Below are positions 1 to 6,433 of a DNA stretch of 29,933 bases, in pieces. Source of the stretch: an uncultured Akkermansia sp. (GTDB lineage: Bacteria > Verrucomicrobiota > Verrucomicrobiia > Verrucomicrobiales > Akkermansiaceae); assembly GCA_904501975.1 (NCBI GenBank), contig CAJGCZ010000029.1, positions 1-29,933 on the forward strand. The letters run 5' to 3'. The notes beneath the pieces are model-generated. The model worked only from the letters and a program-made list of their open reading frames with translations. It ran no database searches and was not told where the DNA came from. The position numbers and the translations under genes were made by a program. Within the stretch, counting starts at the first letter, position 1; every line of letters starts with the position of its first letter.

Positions 1-143
1 AGGAACGGCTTTCGCCGTGGTGAAGAATGCCCGTTGGGCATGGTGAAGAATCTGCCTGCGGCAGATGGTGAAGAACAGCTTGCGCTGTAGTGAAGAACGC
101 ACCTGCGGTGCGTAGTACGGCGGGCCGACAAACTCCCATTTAT
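1..143. repeat. Array of five short hairpins with a constant GTGAAGAA linker (left copy)
   Basis: Five perfect palindromes occur in a row: ACGGC-tttc-GCCGT (5-18), TGCCC-gtt-GGGCA (28-40), TCTGCC-tgc-GGCAGA (51-65), CAGC-ttgc-GCTG (76-87) and CGCACC-tgc-GGTGCG (98-112). After each of the first four comes (T)GGTGAAGAA or TAGTGAAGAA; after the fifth comes TAGTACGG. The unit period is about 22-25 bp. A tail at 113-143 is shared with the right-hand copy at 29688-29810, with 2 differences in 31 bp. Stem sequences differ between units but pairing is always intact, so the structure rather than the sequence is the repeated property. The array lies downstream of the gene at 237-341, beyond its terminator. 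Its function is unknown; REP-like mobile palindromes or tandem terminators are possible. It may extend past the window edge. Confidence 0.9.
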
Positions 144-152
144 TGAACGATA

Positions 153-188
153 TAAAAAACGGCACCGTTCGTGAAGGAACAGTGCCGT
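153..188 (-). terminator. Rho-independent terminator of the bS22-like gene
   Basis: The arms CGGCAC (160-165) and GTGCCG (182-187) pair, with an inner GTTC/GAAC pairing and a one-base bulge. On the minus strand the stem is followed by a run of six T (from the A run at 154-159). It sits about 50 nt past the stop codon of the minus-strand gene at 237-341. Confidence 0.8.
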
Positions 189-236
189 GATAAAAAAGAA
201 CAGCGTCGCTTTGCGGACGTGGCCTAAGCGCGCAGC

Positions 237-341
237 TTAGGACTTGTAACGCAAACGCTTCTTGTGGCGGTTCTGGCGCATGCGCTTGCTGCGCTTGTGC
301 TTGTTGATTTTAGCCTTACGTCTCTTCTTAAGCGATCCCAT
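237..341 (-). CDS. bS22/mS38-like (AURKAIP1/COX24-domain) small ribosomal protein
   Basis: This is a 34-residue, extremely basic protein beginning MGSLKKRRKAKINKHKRSKR, with a Lys/Arg/His-rich tail ending RLRYKS. The pattern MGS-(x)KKRRK...KHK..R matches the short bacterial proteins annotated AURKAIP1/COX24 domain, which are related to mitochondrial mS38 and to mycobacterial bS22, a small-subunit ribosomal protein. The inferred role is binding rRNA in the 30S subunit. The ATG is the only sensible start and has no Shine-Dalgarno sequence. A hairpin terminator lies downstream and a candidate promoter lies about 130 nt upstream, implying a leader of about 124 nt, much longer than its neighbours have. 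It is a single-gene unit. The low-complexity basic sequence makes homology hard to prove, but length and motif fit well. Confidence 0.8.
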   Translation of the reverse strand: MGSLKKRRKAKINKHKRSKRMRQNRHKKRLRYKS

Positions 342-471
342 AATGTGTTATGATTTCGTTGTTGATTCTCTGTTTGGAGAGGATTCGTCAGCAGCTGTAT
401 CAGCGGTGCTGCTACCCGGTAGGAACCTGCGGAGCGACTCTGTTGATTGTGTGCTGAAGTTGTCGGGGAAA

Positions 472-501
472 TATGTAACTATCTTTTGGGGTGAAAGTCA
501 A
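472..501 (-). promoter_or_regulatory. Candidate promoter for the bS22-like gene
   Basis: Minus-strand TTGACT (496-501), an 18-nt spacer and TACATA (472-477). The -35 is good and the -10 is weak (3/6). It lies between the HAD gene stop (530) and the ribosomal-type gene. Predicted start is near 465, giving a leader of about 124 nt that contains a possible AGCAGC/GCTGCT stem. Confidence 0.4.
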
Positions 502-529
502 GCCGAAAGAGTCTCTATGCCGCATTTTT

Positions 530-1375
530 TTATGTTGATTGAGGTAAAACGCGTGACTCAAACCAATCTGATAGGGCACGGATAACTCCGTTTTCCGGGG
601 AAATAAAGCCGCCATGGGAGTGCATCCACTGCAGAACGATGGGGTGCGCATCTGCCGGGGCTGAGCGGTATGCTTGCGGAAAGAGGGTGAAGGCGTCAAT
701 ATCATTTTGCCCGTCGCCCATAATGAAGAGCTTACTTGCCTCAATCCCCCAAGCGTGGCATACCAGTTGCAAGGCGGTGCCCTTGTTAAATCGGGCATCT
801 CCGAAGCGCATGTAGCGGCCTGCCCGTTGAATGGCCAGTTGCGCCGTGGTGAGGGGGGTAAGCAGGGGCATGAGGGCATCCATCGTTTCAGAGTCCGCTG
901 CTTCTACAGAGAGCGGGTCTGTAGCGGCAATCTCCCATTGCAAGTGTGGGTGCGTTCGGCGAATCTCCGCTAAAGCTCCGTGCAGGGTGGGTTGAAACTC
1001 GCGGCGCAGGCGCAGGTTGATTGCCTCACATGCTTGGTTGTGCTCTGCCATAGGGCAAAGCCGCCCCGCCGCATCTGCCAAGTATACATAGCGCTCGCAA
1101 GTGCAGATGAAATCCGGCAGCACAGGGCAGCAGTCTGCCAACTCGCTAAACAGGTAGGGCAAATCGCGCCCTGTGTTGATACCCCAGCGCACCCCAAAAG
1201 GGCGCAGGCGTTGCATGAGTGCCCAAAATGCGGGTGCTATGTATGGTGGTTCCGCGGCACGCAGCGTTCCGTCGTAATCCAAGGACACCAGCCAACGGCA
1301 GGTGCCCGGGACCGTTGCAGCCAAGCCGGGAGGGATGCACCCTTCCTGAATCTCATGTGCGACGTTGACCATCAC
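530..1375 (-). CDS. HAD-superfamily phosphatase (HAD-IIB, Cof/trehalose-phosphatase-like)
   Basis: 281 residues. All four HAD motifs are visible: SLDYDGTL with nucleophile Asp33 and general acid Asp35, NTGR with Thr68, Lys198 in RFNKGT, and GDGQND at 220-225 for Mg2+ binding. The cap lies between motifs II and III (about 70-190), as in the HAD-IIB group that includes Cof-type sugar-phosphate phosphatases and the sucrose- and trehalose-phosphate phosphatases. No signal peptide is seen, so it is cytoplasmic. The substrate cannot be read from the sequence. The start is a GTG whose GTGA overlaps the stop of the OmpA-domain gene upstream; an ATG follows immediately at 1372 as an alternative. The overlap implies translational coupling. 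It is the last gene of a three-gene operon. Confidence 0.85.
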   Translation of the reverse strand: MMVNVAHEIQEGCIPPGLAATVPGTCRWLVSLDYDGTLRAAEPPYIAPAFWALMQRLRPFGVRWGINTGRDLPYLFSELADCCPVLPDFICTCERYVYLADAAGRLCPMAEHNQACEAINLRLRREFQPTLHGALAEIRRTHPHLQWEIAATDPLSVEAADSETMDALMPLLTPLTTAQLAIQRAGRYMRFGDARFNKGTALQLVCHAWGIEASKLFIMGDGQNDIDAFTLFPQAYRSAPADAHPIVLQWMHSHGGFISPENGVIRALSDWFESRVLPQST

Positions 1376-2613
1376 TGTACCGGCTCGGCGTCCGCATCGT
1401 TTTCAAACTGCTCCGGGTCGTTAAGACGCGATACGGATTTGTAGGTTTTCGGGGTGGGTGTCTTGGCATTCAGCAGCTGAGTCACCTTCTTATTGAGCGC
1501 AATATTGTAGCTGTTGTCCAAGCATCCTTCGGGGATTTCCTCCGTTTCGCTGCGCATGTGAATCTCCACGCGGCGGTTAAGCTTTTGCTCATCGGCATTA
1601 CCGGTGGGATGAGCAATGGTGGAATTATCAGCACAAGCGCGAATGTAAACGCGGTCCGTGGGCACTCCCACATCGCGCAGCCATTGGCGCACGGCAGCAG
1701 CGCGTTGCAGGGAAATGAAGGCATTGTAGGTTTTGGTGCCAATGCTGTCGGAGTGGCCCTCGATAATGAAGTGGGTGTTGCGGTTGATTTGGATGAGCGC
1801 TGCCAGCTGCTGCAAGCTGACCAAAGCAGAGGACTTGAGCTTGCACTCGTTAAAGTCAAACAGCAGGTCCGCACCCAAGCGGGCAACACCGGATTGGGAG
1901 CTGAGGTTGTTTTGAGCCAGCAGTTCTGACAGCGTGCGGGTATCTGCCGGCAGGTTTTCCGTGCCGGTGCGAGCGTCTTCCTTCAGGTCGGCCTCCAGCG
2001 TATCGCCTTGTTGGTTGATATCGCTGTTTTGGGGGGCAATGTTAACAACCGTGTCGTTGGCATTCATGGGCACGGGGTCTGCGCTTTCCAAAAGCTGGGG
2101 CTGGGGAATTGCCTCCACCTGCAGGGAGCTGAGGTTAATTTCTGCGGGCGGGGAGGAGTCCAGCGGCTTAAGGAAGTCGTTGTTCTCATTGAGGTCAGAT
2201 TTCACCGTCAGCTGCGTGTCGCCGGGGCGCATTTCCAGCTCCGTCAATTCGGTGTCCAACAGGTCTACGTCCAAGGGCTCCAGCTCTTGCGCCGTAATAG
2301 GCTCGGTATCCGGTTTTTCCGGCTCCGGTTCTTCTTCTATGGGTTCAATGTCTTCTTTCTTAACCTTGAAGTAGACGCGTTTTGTTTCGTCTTTCACCTT
2401 ATCGGTAAGCTCATCTGCAGATTTGAGGGTGTAGCTGAAAATGCTGGGTGCCAACAGATAGGCAACTATGTGAACCACCAAAGCGGCAAAGGCTGCGCCC
2501 AAGGCTATGGGTACCATATCTCGCTGCTGCGTAAGCTCGTAGCCCTGTCTGCGGCGGTTGGCGCCTTTTGTTTTCTTGGTTTTGAGTTGGTGAGAAGGGG
2601 TTAATTTGGTCAT
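1372..2613 (-). CDS. TonB-like inner-membrane-anchored OmpA-domain protein
   Basis: 413 residues. The basic cytoplasmic N-terminus (1-32, many Lys/Arg) is followed by one hydrophobic segment (about 33-58), then a Glu/Pro-rich periplasmic stretch (about 90-130) and a further linker. The OmpA/MotB-type peptidoglycan-binding domain spans about 245-352 and contains LLFDFNECKLK, IIEGHSDSIG, LSLQRAAAVRQWL-type core residues and NRRVEIHM. A short, low-complexity tail follows. The layout (N-in, one helix, acidic-proline stalk, OmpA domain) resembles TonB or MotB rather than an outer-membrane barrel. No MotA-like partner is present. It lies 13 nt downstream of the hydrolase-like gene and overlaps the HAD gene by 4 nt. 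Inferred role: tethering an inner-membrane assembly to the cell wall. Confidence 0.85.
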   Translation of the reverse strand: MTKLTPSHQLKTKKTKGANRRRQGYELTQQRDMVPIALGAAFAALVVHIVAYLLAPSIFSYTLKSADELTDKVKDETKRVYFKVKKEDIEPIEEEPEPEKPDTEPITAQELEPLDVDLLDTELTELEMRPGDTQLTVKSDLNENNDFLKPLDSSPPAEINLSSLQVEAIPQPQLLESADPVPMNANDTVVNIAPQNSDINQQGDTLEADLKEDARTGTENLPADTRTLSELLAQNNLSSQSGVARLGADLLFDFNECKLKSSALVSLQQLAALIQINRNTHFIIEGHSDSIGTKTYNAFISLQRAAAVRQWLRDVGVPTDRVYIRACADNSTIAHPTGNADEQKLNRRVEIHMRSETEEIPEGCLDNSYNIALNKKVTQLLNAKTPTPKTYKSVSRLNDPEQFENDADAEPVQ

Positions 2614-2626
2614 GCGCGTTGAAAAA

Positions 2627-3745
2627 TCAGAGTTGTGAGTCGGCGGTCAAAATAGGGCGAGCCGGCGTGGTGACACGGGGTTTGTCAATAGCGGTAAGAA
2701 ATTGGTCGTGCAGCCAGTAAATGATGGAGGTAAAGGCCGTGTTTTCATCTGCCACAAGGTGCAGCTCAAAGGTGTAGGAGCGCTCATTATCGCCTTGTCC
2801 TACGGTGCATTCCTCGGTTCTGGTGGTGGCGCCGGGGGCATCCTGAGGGGTGGGCAGAGCCCATACTTCCTTGCAATCGCTGGGCAGTTGGCGGAAGATG
2901 GAAAGGGCGTCGTTGATGGTGCAAATGGGGTTATCCTGTTGCAGGTTAATGACAAGGGCCGGGGTGTCGCGGTGGATGTTGGAGGCACTTTCCACCGGGG
3001 CAACATCAAAGCATTCGAAGCCCACAGTGCGGTTGATTTTCAAATCCATGAGGGCCAGCTTAACGCGGGAAAGCAAATTCTCCGGCATGGTGCGGCTGAG
3101 CGATTCGCGCAGCGAGGCAAAGGCATCGATAGCCACAATGCCGCGTATGCGGTCATCGTTGGCTGTGGCGTGCAATAACAGGCCGGCGCCGTACCCTTGC
3201 CCCACTGCAATGATGAGGGGACGCTCCTTGCCGCAAGCTGCGGCCAAGGCATCCACCAGCAGGGGTACATCCCGGCATTCTTTGAGCCCGTGGGTGCAGA
3301 AGGCGCGGGCGTTGTCTTTCGCGCGCGGCTCCCACAGCACGCAGCGAATTCCGGCCGCGGTGAGGTACTCTGCTAAAGGCAGAGCCGAGCGAATACCGTG
3401 GTCCCAATCTACACAGACAAGCGCATAATCAATGTGTTGCAATTTATCTGTCTGTTTGTTCGCCAGTTCTGAGAGCACGGAGCGCTGGCGAGAGGAGTCT
3501 TCTTCGTCCTTTTCGGCAATGACTGCCGGCACCGTGTTGCCATCCCATCCGCGGAAGGAGATTTCCGTAAGCCGAATACCCAAGTGTTGCTCAGGAATAG
3601 CGGAAAGCTCGTGGTATTCATCGTTAAGCGGCAGCAGCACCGGCTCTGCCATGCGGCTAATGTATTGCCATAACCACAAACCACCTGCGGCCGGGACCAA
3701 TATCACGACCAAAAGCAGTATGTAGAGAGGACGGAACAGTTTCAT
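2627..3745 (-). CDS. Membrane-anchored alpha/beta-hydrolase-like protein, nucleophile replaced by Gly
   Basis: 372 residues from the ATG at 3745 (MKLFRPLYILLLVVILVPAA), which begins with an uncleaved signal anchor at about 5-27. The rest looks like an alpha/beta hydrolase: a strand ending in VCVDWDHG, then the nucleophile-elbow segment PLIIAVGQGYGAGLLLHA, then a strand before VAIDAF. At the elbow the usual GxSxG reads G182-Q-G184-Y-G186, so the catalytic Ser is Gly and the protein is probably not a serine hydrolase. An in-frame TTG at 3793 would give a 388-residue form, but it lies inside a promoter with a perfect TATAAT, so I prefer ATG 3745. It is first in an operon with the OmpA-domain and HAD genes. 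Function unknown; possibly a binding pseudoenzyme outside the cytoplasmic membrane. Confidence 0.75.
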   Translation of the reverse strand: MKLFRPLYILLLVVILVPAAGGLWLWQYISRMAEPVLLPLNDEYHELSAIPEQHLGIRLTEISFRGWDGNTVPAVIAEKDEEDSSRQRSVLSELANKQTDKLQHIDYALVCVDWDHGIRSALPLAEYLTAAGIRCVLWEPRAKDNARAFCTHGLKECRDVPLLVDALAAACGKERPLIIAVGQGYGAGLLLHATANDDRIRGIVAIDAFASLRESLSRTMPENLLSRVKLALMDLKINRTVGFECFDVAPVESASNIHRDTPALVINLQQDNPICTINDALSIFRQLPSDCKEVWALPTPQDAPGATTRTEECTVGQGDNERSYTFELHLVADENTAFTSIIYWLHDQFLTAIDKPRVTTPARPILTADSQL

Positions 3746-3758
3746 TTGCGCGCGCGTT

Positions 3759-3787
3759 ATTATAGCAGCACGGCTATTTTTCTGCAA
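3759..3787 (-). promoter_or_regulatory. Promoter of the hydrolase-OmpA-HAD operon
   Basis: Minus-strand TTGCAG (3782-3787), a 17-nt spacer and a perfect TATAAT (3759-3764). Predicted start is near 3752, only about 7 nt before the ATG at 3745, so no Shine-Dalgarno sequence can be present. It lies between the stop of the HELTH gene (3820) and the start, and argues against the upstream TTG start. Confidence 0.7.
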
Positions 3788-3819
3788 TTGCAAATTATGT
3801 CAACGCCCCCGCATGCGGG

Positions 3820-4632
3820 TTATTTCAAAGCGGCGACCCCCCAAGTAGACAGGGTGTAGCGAATGCTCTCCAGGTAGCTCTCGGGGGTGATGATATTGAA
3901 TAGCAGCAAAATGCCCAACAAAAGGCCGAAGTTGATGAGGGCAATTATCATGAGAGAGAAGAAGAGGCCGTTGTCAAACAAATCCGGTTGCCGCTCTTGA
4001 ATAATGCTGTAGACAGTCCAATAAATATGGTAAATCCACCAAAAACCAAACCCGAAGTAGAAGAATTTGTGGAAGGTGGGGAAGGGGGAGATGGTGTTAA
4101 GGCTCCACAGCACAAACATCCAGATGAACATCCAAAAGGGGATGACATAGGGCGTGAGGGCGATAAAGATATTTGTTTTGTTGGTGAGAACGTAGCTGCC
4201 GTTCTTTAAATCAATTTTGATGCCGCTGATTTTGCCACCGCAGAGCAGAATGGCGATGGCATGGGTAAGCTCGTGCCCTACCACATAAAGGTAGAGCGAG
4301 GGCTTTCTGCCCATGTTCATGATAGCCAGCGTGGCAAAGGACATGGCTCCCATGATGCTGTAGAAAATGGGTGTGCGTAGCCAAAAAAGCACGTTTTCCA
4401 TTCTGCCTGCGGAATGGCTGATGCAGTGCCCTAATGCCTGAATGATGAGGATGTTGAGCGGAAGGTACAGCAAAGCGGCCCAAATAAAACGGCGTATGCG
4501 TGTAAACGTGCTCAGGAGCCGTGGCGGTTCCGGCTCCTCATCTTCCAGGTAATAACTCCCTTGCCAACGGGTATCCGTCCCGGTTTTGTCCGGGCTGGGG
4601 TAGAGTCCATCGCTGTGCTTCCGCTTGCTCAT
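3820..4632 (-). CDS. Polytopic membrane protein with HELTH zinc-protease-like motif (M50-like)
   Basis: 270 residues from the ATG at 4632. The N-terminus is hydrophilic (1-45). Five or six hydrophobic segments follow, at about 48-68, 88-107, 115-132, 154-178, 190-210 and 223-246. Segment three carries VVGHELTHAIAILLCGG, an HExxH motif (His120, Glu121, His124) within the membrane, as in M50/site-2 and DUF3267-type metalloprotease families. A third ligand of LDG/NxxPxxDG type is not obvious; QPDLFDNG at 215-222 is only suggestive. The ATG overlaps the recJ stop (ATGA), implying translational coupling to recJ with no Shine-Dalgarno sequence. An in-frame upstream start would lie inside recJ and is rejected. 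Proteolytic activity is inferred only; it could be a structural relative. Confidence 0.65.
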   Translation of the reverse strand: MSKRKHSDGLYPSPDKTGTDTRWQGSYYLEDEEPEPPRLLSTFTRIRRFIWAALLYLPLNILIIQALGHCISHSAGRMENVLFWLRTPIFYSIMGAMSFATLAIMNMGRKPSLYLYVVGHELTHAIAILLCGGKISGIKIDLKNGSYVLTNKTNIFIALTPYVIPFWMFIWMFVLWSLNTISPFPTFHKFFYFGFGFWWIYHIYWTVYSIIQERQPDLFDNGLFFSLMIIALINFGLLLGILLLFNIITPESYLESIRYTLSTWGVAALK

Positions 4633-6350
4633 GCCTGCGGTACGGGGGCGGCGGGACGGATATCTTGTATGGACATGGAGAGCGTGGTGCGGCCTCGCCA
4701 CACGTTGCGGTCGATGGTAAAGGCGATGTCCCACGGCGGGTCGGGCAGGTGCACGCTGCCGCCGTTAAAGTACATGGCGTCGCACTCGTGGTTGCCCTGG
4801 CGCAGACTGAGTTTAAGATGGTTGCCTTGGATGTGGCGCGGGGCGTCCGTAAGCATCACTCGGCGGCTCATGAAGATGGGCTGCGGGTTGGAGTTGCCGA
4901 AGGGTTCCAGCAGTTCGTAGCTGTCCAGCAACTCTAGGGTGAGCTCTGCCAAGGTGACTTCGGCATCTATCTTGAGCTTGGGTTTGAGTTGCTCTTCATT
5001 GGTGTGCGCCTCGACATAGGCATCGAACGCGGCACGGAAAGCATCAATCATTTCCTCGCGAATGACGAGGCCTGCTGCCATATCGTGCCCACCGCCGGAG
5101 ACCAAGGTGTCTGCACAGGCATGGATGGCCTGCACCAGCGAAACACCCGGAATGGAGCGGCCGGAGCCCTTGCCTAAACCGGTTTCATCCAAGGAGATGA
5201 TGAAGGTGGGCTTGTGGTAGCGGCGCATGAGCAGGGAGGCTACAATGCCGACAACACCGGGATGCCACGTGCGCGAGCCGAGTACGATGACTCGATCGGT
5301 GGCCGGGTTGAATTGAGACTCCAGCATGTGGGTTGCCTCGGCGCGTATTTTTTCTTCTTCCTGCTGGCGGGCGCGGTTGTGCGCTTCCAGGCATTGTGCC
5401 AGTTGCAGGGCGCGGGTGGAGTCGTTGGTCATGAGCAGCTCCAGCGCATCGCAAGGGGAATCCATACGGCCTGCGGCGTTGAGGCGAGGGCCGATGCGGA
5501 ATGAAATGTGGCTGGCATTGGGGCTGTTGCGCAGGCCGGTCACTTCATTGAGTGCTTGCAGGCCGGTATTGCCGCCACGAGCCATGACTCGCAAACCATG
5601 GCGTGTGAGCAAACGGTTTTCCTGCACCAGCGGCACAATGTCCGCCACTGTGGCAATGGCCACAATATCCAAATAGTTGCGGAGGTCAAAATCCGGTAAG
5701 CGGCGGCGCTTTAGCATGGCATGCGCCAGCTTGAATACCACGCCTGCGCTGCACAGGTAGGTGAGGGGGCTGTTGTTCTCCAATTTTGCATTAACCACGG
5801 CAACTGCCGGGGGGCGGCCGCGGGTGCTGCTTTCGTGGTGGTCAAGAATGATGACATCGGTGCCGATGCTGTTGAGGTAGGCCACTTCATCTACTGAGGA
5901 GGTGCCACAGTCTACCGTGATAATCAGCGAGGGTTTGCAGCCGCACTTACCAATGGCGCGGCGAATACCCTCCTCGCTCAAGCCGTAGCCCTCGCGTGTG
6001 CGCACCGGAATGAAGCATGCGGGGCGCAGCCCGTATGCTGTGAGAATGGTATGCAAAAGCGTGACGGAGCTTACTCCGTCTACATCGTAATCCCCGTAGA
6101 TGCAGATGCTTTCGCCGTGATCTGCTGCGCGGAAGATGCGCTCAACGGCGGCATCCATCTCCCGCATATCAAAAGGGTCCCCCAAATCAGCTAGTCGGGG
6201 TCTGAGGAATTGTTCTGCCCGCTCCGGACTGCGTATGCCTCTTTGTGTCAACAGTTTTCTGACGAGTAACGGCAGTTGCTCGTTCAGTTCTGCTCCAAAA
6301 TCGGCCACGCTGTCCAACGGGTGTAATTCCCAACTGAACTTCGTACTCAT
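4629..6350 (-). CDS. recJ: Single-stranded-DNA-specific exonuclease RecJ
   Basis: 573 residues, the usual length for RecJ. It degrades single-stranded DNA 5' to 3' in RecF-type recombination and mismatch repair. The DHH domain carries YGDYDVDGVSSVT (motif I), IIVDCGTSSVDE and ILDHHES (the DHH motif), and SAGVVFKLAHAM. The DHHA1 domain carries GSGRSIPGVSL and SGGGHDMAAGL (the GGGH motif). A C-terminal OB-fold-like region follows. All metal-binding Asp/His residues look intact. The ATG at 6350 is preceded by a promoter that predicts transcription starting on that ATG. The downstream membrane HELTH gene overlaps by 4 nt. There is no functional link known to me between RecJ and that membrane protein, so the pairing is probably positional. 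Confidence 0.97.
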   Translation of the reverse strand: MSTKFSWELHPLDSVADFGAELNEQLPLLVRKLLTQRGIRSPERAEQFLRPRLADLGDPFDMREMDAAVERIFRAADHGESICIYGDYDVDGVSSVTLLHTILTAYGLRPACFIPVRTREGYGLSEEGIRRAIGKCGCKPSLIITVDCGTSSVDEVAYLNSIGTDVIILDHHESSTRGRPPAVAVVNAKLENNSPLTYLCSAGVVFKLAHAMLKRRRLPDFDLRNYLDIVAIATVADIVPLVQENRLLTRHGLRVMARGGNTGLQALNEVTGLRNSPNASHISFRIGPRLNAAGRMDSPCDALELLMTNDSTRALQLAQCLEAHNRARQQEEEKIRAEATHMLESQFNPATDRVIVLGSRTWHPGVVGIVASLLMRRYHKPTFIISLDETGLGKGSGRSIPGVSLVQAIHACADTLVSGGGHDMAAGLVIREEMIDAFRAAFDAYVEAHTNEEQLKPKLKIDAEVTLAELTLELLDSYELLEPFGNSNPQPIFMSRRVMLTDAPRHIQGNHLKLSLRQGNHECDAMYFNGGSVHLPDPPWDIAFTIDRNVWRGRTTLSMSIQDIRPAAPVPQA

Positions 6351-6356
6351 GGCATG

Positions 6357-6385
6357 ACTCTAGCACGTATGCGCGCGTGAGTCAA
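6357..6385 (-). promoter_or_regulatory. recJ promoter, predicted leaderless
   Basis: Minus-strand TTGACT (6380-6385), a 17-nt spacer and TAGAGT (6357-6362). Exactly 6 nt separate the -10 box from the recJ ATG (6348-6350), so the predicted +1 is the A of the start codon. Confidence 0.65.
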
Positions 6386-6433
6386 GAAATTAGCACGTCA
6401 AGAGTAAGCAAACACATTCCCGCCGTTGTGGCA

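Noticed and set aside
1..143. CRISPR array
   Set aside because: The constant part is only about 8-10 bp and the variable parts are palindromes of 12-15 bp; no leader or cas genes.
262..585. Plus-strand 107-codon frame over the bS22-like gene
   Set aside because: It overlaps the ribosomal-type gene and its promoter on the other strand and shows no protein features beyond a chance hydrophobic start.
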